Positions 1 to 9,940 of a stretch of 64,000 nucleotides of DNA are shown here, piece by piece. Numbering within the stretch: position 1 is the stretch's first letter; each line of letters opens with the position of its first letter. Below the pieces are notes generated by a model. That model saw nothing but the letters and a program-made list of their open reading frames with translations, had not been told where the DNA came from and did not search any database. This DNA is from Indolivaga macrotermitis (GTDB taxonomy: Bacteria; Bacteroidota; Bacteroidia; Bacteroidales; Dysgonomonadaceae): positions 62,001 to 126,000 of the forward strand of contig NZ_FQUC01000008.1 in NCBI RefSeq assembly GCF_900128985.1. The letters run 5' to 3'. Made by a program: the position numbers and the translations under genes.

Positions 1-257
1 TCAAATCCTTTGAACTCAGCCAAGTGTCTCTTAGCTGTTACTCCTGCTTTTTTGAAGTGACCAGCCAAAGGTTTAGTTGTGTGTTTGTCTTTTTGATCGA
101 CAAAACCCAACTGAACAGCTTCGTAACCGTCTGTTTCAGCAGTTTTAACTTGAGTAACAACACAAGGACCCACTTCGATAACAGTGCATGGAAGATTTTT
201 TCCCTCGGCACTGAAAACGGATGTCATTCCGATTTTTTTTCCTAATAATCCTGGCAT
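1..257 (-). CDS. rplC: 50S ribosomal protein L3, N-terminal part (cut by window edge)
   Basis: L3 is an early-assembling 23S rRNA-binding protein near the peptidyl transferase centre. The 85 visible residues begin [12 protein letters not shown] and continue with the family's ATVIEVGPC-like strand (here CTVIEVGPC) and a GFVDQK segment. The ORF is open to the left edge, so the C-terminal part (normally about 205 residues in all) is outside. The ATG at 255-257 is the only start that gives the conserved N-terminus. It lies 24 bp downstream of rpsJ on the same strand, which is the junction of the str operon with the S10 ribosomal operon. Identification is secure from sequence plus context. Confidence 0.95.
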   Translation of the reverse strand, partial: MPGLLGKKIGMTSVFSAEGKNLPCTVIEVGPCVVTQVKTAETDGYEAVQLGFVDQKDKHTTKPLAGHFKKAGVTAKRHLAEFKGF

Positions 258-281
258 TTCTTTAATTAATTTACTGGTTTA

Positions 282-587
282 TCAAACTTTAATTTCTACT
301 TCTACCCCACTTGGTAATTCTAGCTTCATCAAAGCATCTACAGTTTTTGCTGTCGAGCTATAGATATCGATCAGTCTTTTATAAGAAGACAATTCGAATT
401 GCTCACGTGACTTTTTATTAACGAAAGTCGAACGGTTTACGGTGAAGATACGTTTGTGTGTTGGCAACGGAATTGGTCCGCTTACTACAGCACCTGTAGC
501 TTTCACTGTTTTAACGATTTTTTCAGCAGATTTATCCACCAAGTTGTAATCGTAAGATTTCAGTTTGATTCTAATTTTTTGACTCAT
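282..587 (-). CDS. rpsJ: 30S ribosomal protein S10
   Basis: S10 is a 30S head protein and also the NusE partner of NusB in antitermination. The 101-residue product has the usual length and shows the family features: N-terminal RIKLKSYD strand, the GPIPLPT loop near residues 38-44 and the [10 protein letters not shown] stretch after it, with a C-terminal [11 protein letters not shown] strand. It sits between fusA (89 bp upstream) and rplC. No tuf gene lies between fusA and rpsJ, unlike the enterobacterial str operon. Very sure of the identity. Confidence 0.97.
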   Translation of the reverse strand: MSQKIRIKLKSYDYNLVDKSAEKIVKTVKATGAVVSGPIPLPTHKRIFTVNRSTFVNKKSREQFELSSYKRLIDIYSSTAKTVDALMKLELPSGVEVEIKV

Positions 588-676
588 AATGGTCTTTTAA
601 TTAATAAAATTGATTTATATAATGATGCAAACTGCGATTAAGAGTCATTTACTAATCACAGTCTGCATACATTTCA

Positions 677-2803
677 TTATTTAATAAGATCTACACGACC
701 TTGGCATTCTGTCAACACTTGTTTAGCAATTGAAGCAGAAAGCTGTGCGAAGTGATCGAATTCCATTGTAGAAGATGCGCGACCCGATGTAATAGTACGC
801 AGGTCTGTTACATAACCGAACATTTCAGCCAAAGGAACTTTTGCTTTTACGATACGTGCTCCTGAACGGCTAGATTCCATTCCTTCTACTTGTCCACGAC
901 GTTTATTCAAGTCTCCGATTACATCCCCCATGTTTTCTTCAGGAGTTACAACTTCAACTTTCATGATGGGCTCTAGAAGAACTGGGCCTGCTTTTTCGCA
1001 AGCACTCTTAAATGCCAATCTCGCACAAAGCTCATATGACAACTGGTCTGAATCGACTGGGTGATAAGAACCGTCAATAAGAACGACTTTCAACTTATCC
1101 AATGCATATCCGGCTAATACACCGTTAGCCATTGCCGAAGCAAAACCTTTCTGAACAGAAGGGATAAATTCTTTAGGAATATTACCACCTTTCACTTCAT
1201 CTACAAATTGAAGTGTTCCTTCGAAATCCGGATCAGCAGGACCCACTTTTACAATGATATCAGCAAACTTACCGCGACCTCCGGATTGTTTCTTATAAAC
1301 TTCACGAAGTTCGACAGTCTGAGTAATTGCCTCTTTATATGAAACCTGTGGACGACCTTGGTTACACTCAACTTTAAACTCACGTTGAAGACGAGTGATA
1401 AGTACATCCAAGTGAAGCTCACCCATACCTTCGATAATAGTCTGACCTGTTTCCTCATCGGTATGTACACGGAACGTTGGATCTTCTTCAGCCAATTTAG
1501 CTAAAGCTGTTGCCAACTTATCCACATCTTTTTGAGTTTTAGGCTCAATAGAGATTCCGATAACCGGATCAGGGAAGTCCATTGCTTCAAGAACAATCGG
1601 ATTATTTTCGTCACAAAGTGTATCACCTGTACGGATATCTTTAAATCCTACTCCGGCACCAATATCACCACATCCGATAAGGTCTTTCGGATTTTGTTTA
1701 TTAGAGTGCATTTGGAATAGACGAGAGATACGCTCTTTCTTTCCCGAACGAGAATTGTACACATAAGATCCTGCCTGAATTTCACCCGAGTAAACACGGA
1801 AGAAACACAAACGACCTACGAATGGGTCTGTAGCGATCTTAAATGCCAATGCACTGAAAGGCTCATCGGGACTTGGGTGACGTACAACTTTTTTCTCCGG
1901 ATCTTCGGGATCGTATCCTTCGATAGCAGGAGTATCAAGTGGGCTTGGCAAGTAAGCACAAACCGCATTCAATAGAGGTTGAACACCTTTATTTTTAAAT
2001 GACGAACCACAAAGCATAGGAGTAATCTGCATTGACAGAGTTCCTTTACGGATAGCGGTTCTGATTTCGTCTTCTGTGATAGTAGATGGATCATCAAAGA
2101 ATTTTTCCATCAATACATCGTCGCATTCAGCTACAGCTTCCAACATTTTATCTCTCCATTCCTGAGCTTCATCAAGAAGTTCTGCGGGAATTTCTTCGAT
2201 ACTATAGTCAGCACCCATAGTTTCGTCATGCCAGTAAAGAGCTTTCATCATAACCAAGTCAACGATACCTCTGAATGTTTCTTCAGCACCTACCGGGATT
2301 TGGATAGGACAAGGATTAGCACCTAGCATTTCGCGAACCTGACGTACAACTTCGTAATAATTTGCACCCGAACGGTCCATTTTATTCACATAACAAATAC
2401 GAGGCACTTCGTATTTGTCAGCCTGACGCCAAACTGTTTCTGATTGAGGCTCAACACCTGCTACAGAGTCAAAAGTTGCAATTGTTCCATCCAACACACG
2501 TAGTGAACGCTCTACTTCTACAGTAAAGTCAACGTGCCCCGGAGTATCAATCAAGTTTATTTTAAACGTCTCATTATCGTACTTCCATTGAGTAGTGGTA
2601 GCAGCAGATGTGATAGTGATACCACGTTCCTGCTCCTGATCCATCCAGTCCATAGTGGCTGTACCATCGTGAGTTTCTCCAATTTTATGAGTTAAGCCTG
2701 TATAAAAAAGAATACGTTCTGATGTAGTTGTTTTACCTGCATCAATATGGGCCATGATCCCGATATTTCTGGTATTCCTTAAGCTATCTGCACTTTTTGC
2801 CAT
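677..2803 (-). CDS. fusA: Translation elongation factor G
   Basis: EF-G is the GTPase that drives ribosomal translocation and, with RRF, ribosome recycling. The 708 residues match the usual length. The G domain motifs are visible: AHIDAGKTT at residues 18-26 (G1), the switch I/II region with RGITI at 60-64 and DTPGH at 86-90 (G3), and NKMD at 140-143 (G4). Domains II-V follow, including the GMGELHLDV motif of domain III and the C-terminal domain V. It is flanked by rpsG (24 bp upstream) and rpsJ, in the conserved str order. The position in this operon favours the canonical EF-G over paralogs. No truncation or substitution is apparent. Confidence 0.98.
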   Translation of the reverse strand: MAKSADSLRNTRNIGIMAHIDAGKTTTSERILFYTGLTHKIGETHDGTATMDWMDQEQERGITITSAATTTQWKYDNETFKINLIDTPGHVDFTVEVERSLRVLDGTIATFDSVAGVEPQSETVWRQADKYEVPRICYVNKMDRSGANYYEVVRQVREMLGANPCPIQIPVGAEETFRGIVDLVMMKALYWHDETMGADYSIEEIPAELLDEAQEWRDKMLEAVAECDDVLMEKFFDDPSTITEDEIRTAIRKGTLSMQITPMLCGSSFKNKGVQPLLNAVCAYLPSPLDTPAIEGYDPEDPEKKVVRHPSPDEPFSALAFKIATDPFVGRLCFFRVYSGEIQAGSYVYNSRSGKKERISRLFQMHSNKQNPKDLIGCGDIGAGVGFKDIRTGDTLCDENNPIVLEAMDFPDPVIGISIEPKTQKDVDKLATALAKLAEEDPTFRVHTDEETGQTIIEGMGELHLDVLITRLQREFKVECNQGRPQVSYKEAITQTVELREVYKKQSGGRGKFADIIVKVGPADPDFEGTLQFVDEVKGGNIPKEFIPSVQKGFASAMANGVLAGYALDKLKVVLIDGSYHPVDSDQLSYELCARLAFKSACEKAGPVLLEPIMKVEVVTPEENMGDVIGDLNKRRGQVEGMESSRSGARIVKAKVPLAEMFGYVTDLRTITSGRASSTMEFDHFAQLSASIAKQVLTECQGRVDLIK

Positions 2804-2827
2804 TGTTTATATCTTGTTCTTTCTTGA

Positions 2828-3304
2828 TTAAAATCTGAAGTGAGCAAATGCACGGTTAGCTTCTGCCATTCTATGCATATCTTCTTTACGTTTGTATGCT
2901 CCACCTTGACTATTGAATGCATCAACAATTTCGGCAGCCAATTTGTCAGCCATTGTTTTTCCACCTCTTTTACGAGCGTAAAGGATTAGGTTTTTCATAC
3001 AGATAGACTCTTTGCGGTCAGGACGAATTTCAGTTGGTACTTGAAATGTTGCACCACCTACACGGCGAGACTTCACTTCTACCTGAGGAGTTACATTCTC
3101 CAAAGCAGCTTTCCATATTTCAAGAGAGCTTTTTTCTTCGTTAGGAAGTTTATTTTTTACTACTTCTAACGCTGTATAGAAAATTGTGTATGAAGTACTT
3201 TTTTTACCATCATACATCAAGTGGTTTACGAATTTCGTAACTTTTACATCACCGAAAACAGGATCTGGAAGCACCTGTCTTTTCTTTGGTTTTGCTTTTC
3301 TCAT
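2828..3304 (-). CDS. rpsG: 30S ribosomal protein S7
   Basis: S7 nucleates assembly of the 30S head and contacts the E-site tRNA. The 158-residue product starts [11 protein letters not shown] and shows the family stretches [15 protein letters not shown] (about residues 23-37), [16 protein letters not shown] and the C-terminal [16 protein letters not shown]. It lies 157 bp downstream of rpsL, a wider gap than usual, and 24 bp upstream of fusA. In other bacteria S7 represses its own operon by binding the rpsL-rpsG spacer; the long spacer here would allow such a site, but I did not identify a structure. Confidence 0.97.
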   Translation of the reverse strand: MRKAKPKKRQVLPDPVFGDVKVTKFVNHLMYDGKKSTSYTIFYTALEVVKNKLPNEEKSSLEIWKAALENVTPQVEVKSRRVGGATFQVPTEIRPDRKESICMKNLILYARKRGGKTMADKLAAEIVDAFNSQGGAYKRKEDMHRMAEANRAFAHFRF

Positions 3305-3461
3305 TGTTTGTTAAAAATTTTGTTCTTGTTTTTGGTTGCCATTTTCCCGTCTTCAACAGTTCCGCCGAACCATTTACTCAACCTATAGTAGCTTACCCAA
3401 TAAACTTAAAAACACTTTAATACTTGAATTAATTAAAAATGTCGGTTATCGGAATGAAGAT

Positions 3462-3881
3462 TTATTTCTTCTTTCCTCCCTTAGCTGGTGCTGCTGGTGC
3501 TGCTTTTCCTGCTTTAGGACGTTTAGCTCCGTACTTTGAACGTCTTTGAGTACGGCCGTTTACACCGGCAGTATCCAATGTTCCGCGAACGATGTGATAA
3601 CGTACCCCCGGAAGGTCTTTAACACGACCACCTCTAACAAGTACAATTGAGTGCTCTTGCAAATTGTGTCCTTCTCCGGGAATATAAGCATTTACCTCTT
3701 TTGAGTTTGTTAAACGTACACGTGCTACTTTACGCATCGCTGAGTTTGGTTTTTTAGGAGTGGTTGTATACACACGCACACAAACACCTCTTCTCTGAGG
3801 GCAAGAATCCAGAGCTGGAGACTTACTCTTTTCAACCAAAACAGCCCGTCCTTTTCTTACTAGTTGTTGAATTGTAGGCAT
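3462..3881 (-). CDS. rpsL: 30S ribosomal protein S12
   Basis: S12 sits at the decoding centre of the 30S subunit. The 139 residues include [13 protein letters not shown] and [12 protein letters not shown], the two loops where streptomycin resistance substitutions occur; both loops carry the wild-type lysines, so the allele looks streptomycin-sensitive by this criterion. The C-terminus has a lysine/alanine-rich extension ([16 protein letters not shown]) longer than the E. coli protein (124 residues). It is the first gene of the str operon, preceded by a good promoter at 4022-4053. Confidence 0.98.
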   Translation of the reverse strand: MPTIQQLVRKGRAVLVEKSKSPALDSCPQRRGVCVRVYTTTPKKPNSAMRKVARVRLTNSKEVNAYIPGEGHNLQEHSIVLVRGGRVKDLPGVRYHIVRGTLDTAGVNGRTQRRSKYGAKRPKAGKAAPAAPAKGGKKK

Positions 3882-4021
3882 TTTTTTAATTTTTAGAACT
3901 TAAAAAATTCAATTTATTATTTGGTTAAACTACTACGACATACGACAATAATTAACAGCCAAACACATGAATCCCAAAGAGATACACATGAAGACTGCTC
4001 ATTAAAGAGTAAATCGAGGTG

Positions 4022-4053
4022 CAAAAATACAATAAATCAATGAGATATACAAC
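4022..4053 (-). promoter_or_regulatory. Promoter of the str operon (Bacteroidota type)
   Basis: On the minus strand the -7 element TATTTTTG (complement of 4022-4029) matches TAnnTTTG, and GTTG (complement of 4050-4053) lies exactly 20 bp upstream as a one-mismatch -33 element. Transcription would start near 4015, giving an rpsL leader of roughly 130 nt. Confidence 0.7.
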
Positions 4054-4112
4054 GCCTCACATTCAAAAACTTAAGAAAAAAAACACAGAAACCCGGTTTT
4101 CAGTTTCCGATT

Positions 4113-4143
4113 ACAAAAAACGGAGTAGAAATATTCTACCCCG
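4113..4143 (-). terminator. Intrinsic terminator after the 4168-8127 gene pair
   Basis: Read on the minus strand, a stem formed by 4121-4130 and 4134-4143 (one internal mismatch, ATA loop region) is followed directly by a run of six T. It closes the transcription unit of the small CTERM-like protein and the large surface protein before the str operon promoter. Confidence 0.8.
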
Positions 4144-4167
4144 CTTCATAAATCCTCTACTGCCATC

Positions 4168-4503
4168 TTAGTTTCGGACAGCTCTTCTTTGCCGATGGAA
4201 AAGAAACAATAAATAGCACACTACAAAAGCGATCAAAGGCAGTTCGAAGCTTCCGACAGGTGCACCTACAGCTCCCAATTCCGGATTTCCCCAACCATCA
4301 TTAGGATTGTAGCCTCCATTTGTTCCATCAGCTAAAGTTGGACTATTGGAGGCAATCAGGTTAACTGCTATATTTTCATTGTAATATACCTCCGACGGAA
4401 GCATCTGGTTTCCGCCCACATTAACATCTGATCCTTCATTTTGGGCATATGAAGAGCCTGTACATACAAAAAGTATGCATAAAACTTCTACTATAATCTT
4501 CAT
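4168..4503 (-). CDS. Small exported protein with C-terminal sorting-like tail
   Basis: The 111-residue product begins with a signal peptide (MKIIVEVLCILFVCTGSSYA, cleavage likely before QNEGS), followed by about 55 residues rich in Asn, Gly and Pro. It ends with APVGSFELPL, a hydrophobic helix and the basic tail RQRRAVRN. That tripartite end (short Pro/Gly motif, one transmembrane helix, Arg cluster) is the layout of CTERM-type protein-sorting signals known in Bacteroidota and of exosortase/rhomboid substrates. The gene is 51 bp downstream of the large T9SS-type protein and shares its terminator, so the two are probably co-transcribed. No enzymatic motif is visible; function unknown. A plain bitopic membrane protein is the alternative. 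Confidence 0.75.
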   Translation of the reverse strand: MKIIVEVLCILFVCTGSSYAQNEGSDVNVGGNQMLPSEVYYNENIAVNLIASNSPTLADGTNGGYNPNDGWGNPELGAVGAPVGSFELPLIAFVVCYLLFLFHRQRRAVRN

Positions 4504-4554
4504 AAATATTACTTATTTAGGAGGCATCAACTTCCCCTCTTTGATATTGTGTCA

Positions 4555-7500
4555 TCATATTGTTACTTTAAATGTATTTTCGCCGTCGGCTGTAGTCACG
4601 GTTATCAGATAAGCTCCTTTAAACTGATAAGTATCAAACTCAGCATATGTATTGTTGACTTCGGGTAAATATTTAATCAGTTGTCCCGATACGTTGTATA
4701 CTCTGACAGACCGTATCATTTGCCCTGATGATTCTATCTCAACTTTACCAGGGGCTTTTCGCACGGAAAAGACACCTCCGGCAGCGAGATGCTCATCAGA
4801 AATTCCAGACACCGGCTTTTTACTCAATCTTAAGAAAAAGCGGTCTTCGAGGTTTCCGGACACCGTCTTTTCGAATGAAACAGAAGATACCTTCCGTAGA
4901 TCATATTCTTTTTTCAACTGTCGATCTTCAAGCACCACTTCGGTATAAGCATCAACAGTCTCGATACCCGATATTTTAATTGTACCGCTTCCGGTTTTCG
5001 CAGTTCTTACACCAACAGATACAGTTTGTGTTTCGGCTGTACTACCGATAACATTAATATCAGAAGCAACTTCATCATCCGAAAAAGTATATATCTCGGG
5101 AGTCTGATCCCCTGGTGCAAATAGCTTCTTAATATCCTCTCCGACCTTATAATTCAGAGATGCAGACTGATGCAATGCAACTATTGACCGGGAACTGACC
5201 CCGGCAAAATCAAGAGTTAGGTTAATAACATTCGACATACCTTCGGATGTTGCGCGAAGCGCTGTTGAAGAAGATACTCCCCCGGTAGAAATATTCGCAG
5301 GCTTAAAAGACACTGATTCTGCCCCGGGTTTTGTTTCGATAAAAAAGGACTGCATCGGCGAAACAAACTGTCCTGTAACCGAAGTAGATGTATCGGTTGT
5401 TAATCCCGATAATCCACCCCAGGCCTCACTTACACCTCCTAGTATATATGAATAGAATTTGACACCGTCCCAAATGCGATAATATCCATAGACCTTATCG
5501 GCATTATCAGCCAGAAACTTATTAAAGTCAAGATAAGACATAAACGGGTTTCCTATTATATTGGTAGCACCAGGGATTACAGGCACAGTAATGCTTCCGT
5601 TCGAATAAGACTCTTCGAATGCAAATCTATACCGATTATCCTTTTGATCCGCTGACAGATTCGCATAGTTCGCCACCCATACAAGACTATCAGGAACAGC
5701 GGTCTGTACTCCACGCGCTAAAGACTCGGAAGGGTAAAGCCATTCTCCTGTTGATGCGTCATGATAGCTATAAGACACATCACTTCCGTTCGGCAAAAGA
5801 CGAGGAAAACGATACGGAGTACCTGCGGGAAAGTTCGCATCCGCATAATCATAACCCGGTTCTTTTCCGTTGACCCATAGGGCAAAACCTTTCCCTGCAT
5901 CGACTTCTTCTTCGAGGTCAGCGAATGGAATCGAAAAATTACCTACCGAATAACCTCTCCGTCCATCCGGGTTCAGATTCGTTTTCACATCGAAATACAT
6001 CATAAATATTTTGGGAGACATCGCATCCGTCCATGTCATATCGCCATGGTAATCCGCCGAATACATATAACGTAAGGGGGCTGCCAGCATATACCACCTA
6101 TTACGGTTAAGTAAAAGTTCGACAAATGCTTTTCGATACAATAATCGCTGAACCTGACCGACAGCTGCCCCGCTCTTGAATACTATGTCCCTGCAGGCAT
6201 CTGCATCTACTAAAGTCGGATAAATATTAGACACTGAAGGAAGCGTCACATCTGTGCACCAGATAGGATATCCTCCTCCGGTTGTTGTCTGCCAGTTAGC
6301 CGGATCCGACCACGAATCATTTACAGCAACTGCTTTCCATGTCGCCGAAGATGGATGGACGGTTACCGTTACCGTTCTCATAACAGTCCCTACTCCATCC
6401 ATTATCGAATAAACCAACTCCCCGGATAAGCTTTCGGTAAACATCGCATGATAAGCTTCATCGAAAGTCGCTTTTTTAACATCACCCAGATATACCGAAT
6501 AAGCAGGCCCCGGTAGCAAGTCGCTACCGGATATAGTTATATGGACCGGACATTGCGTACATGTTGCATCCGCTATCGCCGCTTTGACAGAAGGCGGAGA
6601 TGTAACCGTTATACGAACAATTGCCTGATCTTCACCTGCATTGGATTCCGAGATAATATACGTTATATCCGGCATTTGCTGCGGCAGGGACAAACCCGGA
6701 ACAGACTTGAACACCAGACTTCCTGTTTGACTAATAGACACTACTCCGGCCAAAACTCCATCTTTAAATATCTGGGCAGAGCTCCCCGATGGATATTTCG
6801 TCCCATTCACCGTAAAGCTGACTACTGTTAAAGCAGCCCCCTGAACGCTGGGAGAATCATTTGTCAGAATATTAGCAGTAAGTTCCTGATCGGCACGTAT
6901 CGCATAATAATCATCGACAGCTACCGGACGAGGAGTATCAATACACGTACCCCGTTTCACAAGAGTTATCACATTCGAATACATAGGACAAGCCGATGTA
7001 GCAGATGTATATATCGCAAGCCGGTAATCGCCCGGTTCTGTTGTTGTAAACGTGCCCTTGGTCTGTCCTGAAATATCAACAAATACACTATTAACCTTCT
7101 TCTGCCACTTGTATAAATAGCCGGTGGTAAAACTACCTACAACCGATCCCGACAAGGTGAACTCAGCTTTACACGACGTGTCTGTAGATGTAATATCCGC
7201 TTTTATCTGAGGTATAATAGCTTTCATACTCAGGTTATCGAGTACCAGGTCATTCCCGCCCCCACCTTTCACATTGTTACGGAAAGCAACATACACCGCA
7301 GATTCGGACCCCACATTACATGGAGCTATATAGTCGAAATAAGTAGTACCCCATGTAGCTACAGTAGTCAGGTCGATAGTCCGCTTAGGCGTGGCTGTAG
7401 TTAATACGGACTGACTACTTTCTATAACAAAAGCTACAGAAGGAGCAATCTCACTAAGGTTGTTCAACCTGGCCAGATCGACACTCATCCGATATACCTG

Positions 7501-8127
7501 TCCTGACACTACCGGCACTTTTTGCTGATAAAATATCTTGCTCGGATCCATATCCGCATTCACAACCATAAAATAGTTCGTAGGTGACGCCGTATTGGTT
7601 TCGTATCTGTCATACATCGTCACCGCCCAGTTATTACTGTTAACGACCGGCAAATTGAGCATCCCTTTTGTAGTAGTGGCTATTACATAGTAACCATCGG
7701 TTGGGGCATGAGAGACCAGCTCTCCACTACTTTTGTTGTTCGATGACCGTGGTAAGTAATACGAATTAGAATTATTGTTACCCCTATATGTTTCTGATAA
7801 CCCCCAGGTGTATGATGTTTGGCTCGAAGTTAAAGGAATACCGATGGTAACGGTCGGATTTGCATTTATAGTTTGTAAAGAATTATTATACCACAGTTTT
7901 GTGGCGGGCTGATAATAAGTCCCGATTAACGATGTCGAAACTTTCGGATAGATATGGCTACCTTTCTGATTATCCCCATTCTTCCCTACCGACGAGATAG
8001 TCCCAAAATCTCCGTTAACAATTATTTCAGGACCATATATCTGGGCTGAAACATTCAATATCGACAAACCTAATAACAAAGTCAATAACCCCTTTAACTT
8101 CTTTCTTTTATCTTTCAAATAATGCAT
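4555..8127 (-). CDS. Large secreted Ig-like surface protein with T9SS type A C-terminal domain
   Basis: The product (1190 residues from the ATG at 8127) has a signal peptide ending near NVSAQ, an N-terminal module beginning GPEIIVNGDFG that resembles the carbohydrate-binding-like folds seen at the start of many T9SS cargo, an Ig/PKD-like stretch around residues 310-400 with conserved Cys pairs, a second VDDYYAI...ILTNDS module (cadherin/Ig-like tandem type) at about 405-515, a long middle region, and a C-terminal 80-residue domain (SVRVYNVSGQLIKYLP, then FKGAYLITVTT and FKVTI) of the T9SS type A sorting family. It would be exported by Sec, passed through the T9SS and cleaved. A TTG 18 bp upstream extends the frame but lies in the promoter -7 element, so the ATG is preferred. 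Ligand unknown. Confidence 0.85.
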   Translation of the reverse strand: MHYLKDKRKKLKGLLTLLLGLSILNVSAQIYGPEIIVNGDFGTISSVGKNGDNQKGSHIYPKVSTSLIGTYYQPATKLWYNNSLQTINANPTVTIGIPLTSSQTSYTWGLSETYRGNNNSNSYYLPRSSNNKSSGELVSHAPTDGYYVIATTTKGMLNLPVVNSNNWAVTMYDRYETNTASPTNYFMVVNADMDPSKIFYQQKVPVVSGQVYRMSVDLARLNNLSEIAPSVAFVIESSQSVLTTATPKRTIDLTTVATWGTTYFDYIAPCNVGSESAVYVAFRNNVKGGGGNDLVLDNLSMKAIIPQIKADITSTDTSCKAEFTLSGSVVGSFTTGYLYKWQKKVNSVFVDISGQTKGTFTTTEPGDYRLAIYTSATSACPMYSNVITLVKRGTCIDTPRPVAVDDYYAIRADQELTANILTNDSPSVQGAALTVVSFTVNGTKYPSGSSAQIFKDGVLAGVVSISQTGSLVFKSVPGLSLPQQMPDITYIISESNAGEDQAIVRITVTSPPSVKAAIADATCTQCPVHITISGSDLLPGPAYSVYLGDVKKATFDEAYHAMFTESLSGELVYSIMDGVGTVMRTVTVTVHPSSATWKAVAVNDSWSDPANWQTTTGGGYPIWCTDVTLPSVSNIYPTLVDADACRDIVFKSGAAVGQVQRLLYRKAFVELLLNRNRWYMLAAPLRYMYSADYHGDMTWTDAMSPKIFMMYFDVKTNLNPDGRRGYSVGNFSIPFADLEEEVDAGKGFALWVNGKEPGYDYADANFPAGTPYRFPRLLPNGSDVSYSYHDASTGEWLYPSESLARGVQTAVPDSLVWVANYANLSADQKDNRYRFAFEESYSNGSITVPVIPGATNIIGNPFMSYLDFNKFLADNADKVYGYYRIWDGVKFYSYILGGVSEAWGGLSGLTTDTSTSVTGQFVSPMQSFFIETKPGAESVSFKPANISTGGVSSSTALRATSEGMSNVINLTLDFAGVSSRSIVALHQSASLNYKVGEDIKKLFAPGDQTPEIYTFSDDEVASDINVIGSTAETQTVSVGVRTAKTGSGTIKISGIETVDAYTEVVLEDRQLKKEYDLRKVSSVSFEKTVSGNLEDRFFLRLSKKPVSGISDEHLAAGGVFSVRKAPGKVEIESSGQMIRSVRVYNVSGQLIKYLPEVNNTYAEFDTYQFKGAYLITVTTADGENTFKVTI

Positions 8128-8735
8128 AGCTTTCTCTTGGGGCAAATATATATCTGCCCTGATAATGATTGTATAAGTACATAATAGTTATATAGCATTA
8201 ACATTTTCGCTTTGTTGAAAAACACATGGAAGTGTTAATCAGAATAGTTAAATACTATCCTAACAGCGCTGAAAACATTAAGCCCACCAGATGATTTTTT
8301 CAGAACTTGCTTATCTGAATAATGTGTTATGCCACGAATTATATAAGCAAATCAATTCTACTCAATTTTCTACTACAACAGGTCTTTATACATAATCTAT
8401 GTTTTTCGTTCAACCTACTAATTACTTTAATTTTGACTTTCTACCTTTAATACTTTAAAAATTTGCTTCTATCCACAAGATATTTTGCAGTAATACCTGT
8501 AAAGTTTAAGATTCTTATTGTTTTGTTTAGCTTATTTTAAGAAGAAATATTAACTTTTCTTCTCAAACAAAGATCGCTCCTTTTTATCAAAATTCTAATT
8601 TATTAATCATCATTTTTAGTTAACAAGATTTCTATTAGCGAAACAAAGCGCGATAAAGTTGTTTTTTTAGAGAAAACAGCTAAAATCAGTGTCTTTTTTT
8701 AGAAAAAAAGGAGATAATAATTTCGAAAAACACTT
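8128..8735. other. AT-rich intergenic region upstream of the surface protein
   Basis: About 600 bp without a credible ORF or tRNA. The one clear element is a minus-strand -7 match TATATTTG (complement of 8143-8150) just upstream of the large surface gene, giving a very short leader; no good -33 element lies 20 bp further. Several A/T homopolymer runs occur near 8660-8715. I see no strong inverted repeat. Confidence 0.5.
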
Positions 8736-9716
8736 TTAACTTATCAAAGAAGGCAAAGAGCGCACAGCCTCCCTCTGTTTAGTAAAATACGAGTGACGCT
8801 GTCTCTCCCCACTTTGTGTGATTAATGTAGAATACCGTTTTAAGGATTCGATCCATTCCTTCTGGACGCGGCAAATCTCTTCGTTTTGCGACTCGATTGT
8901 ATTCATCGAATATAATCTTAACAATGCTACTTCAAATTCATTACACTCATAATGAACATAAGAACTATCGAGGCTGATATCGGAAATATAAATCTGAACA
9001 TCATTCACTCCATTGTATCTTCCTGAGAGGGATGTTTCTTCCAAATCATTGACAAATGCCAACAATTCAGATTTAATTTCATCAAATTCGTCCTGAGTAA
9101 AAAGATTTAATTTATAAAAATATGAGATTTCTTTTATAAAAGAGAGAAAAACGCTATGATCCATCACTATTACGATTCTCTGTATCTGGCGCATTTCCTT
9201 TATATATAATTTGTGTATATCAAGTATTTTATCGGGAATTTCAAATTCGGAAAAAGACTTATAGTACAAAGATTTTTGAGATTGGTATATCCAACGGTAG
9301 AGCCGTAGTTTGGTTAAATTGTGATAAGGCAAAAGAGCCGGAAACGGTAAGGCATTTAATGCCATCCGGAGTACTGAATACGACGACATGCTAAGTTTCC
9401 GGAATATATTTGTATATTCGATCATCTTATGGCAATAATCTTCAATCTGAAAATCGGGATCAAAAATACGTAAATCAAAAATAGCTTCGGCCTGGCTTTC
9501 GACCCCGACAACCGAGTCCAAAGAAAATCCGAATTTACGTGAAAGAGCCGCTATTTCATCAAAAGTAAAAGCCACTTCTCCCCGGAGTCTCCGGTAAACA
9601 GCTTCTTTTCCGATACATAAAGCATCCATTAATTCATTAACTAAAATATCTCCATCTGACATTGACTTTTTAATTGTGCTGATAAGTCGTTCGTGCAGCT
9701 TGTTACTTTCTTTCAT
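8736..9716 (-). CDS. XRE-like helix-turn-helix regulator of Bacteroidales type
   Basis: A 326-residue protein. Residues 24-70 (ILVNELMDALCIGKEAVYRR, then LRGEVAFTFDEIAALSRKFG) read as a Cro/CI-like helix-turn-helix. The remaining 250 residues form a mostly helical domain with no signal peptide and no membrane segment; I do not recognise a ligand-binding family. Such HTH-plus-long-C-terminal-domain regulators are frequent in Bacteroidales near surface-protein genes. It is transcribed in the same direction as the T9SS-type surface protein 600 bp downstream, which makes that gene a plausible but unproven target. Confidence 0.7.
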   Translation of the reverse strand: MKESNKLHERLISTIKKSMSDGDILVNELMDALCIGKEAVYRRLRGEVAFTFDEIAALSRKFGFSLDSVVGVESQAEAIFDLRIFDPDFQIEDYCHKMIEYTNIFRKLSMSSYSVLRMALNALPFPALLPYHNLTKLRLYRWIYQSQKSLYYKSFSEFEIPDKILDIHKLYIKEMRQIQRIVIVMDHSVFLSFIKEISYFYKLNLFTQDEFDEIKSELLAFVNDLEETSLSGRYNGVNDVQIYISDISLDSSYVHYECNEFEVALLRLYSMNTIESQNEEICRVQKEWIESLKRYSTLITQSGERQRHSYFTKQREAVRSLPSLIS

Positions 9717-9940
9717 TATAGATAAAATTATCAGTTTTTATAAAACAGACAGCCCACTTTTCTCTTGACAACAGGTAACACACCCATTGTCCACTCAATA
9801 AGAATAAGTGATAAAATGAACTGACTCTGCTATGTTAAGAAGTCAAATTTTGAAGATATAAAGGTATAAATCAATTGAATGCAAAGTTCGACAAATATTT
9901 TCAAATACACAAATCTAGAAAGGAATACTAACAAGATCTT

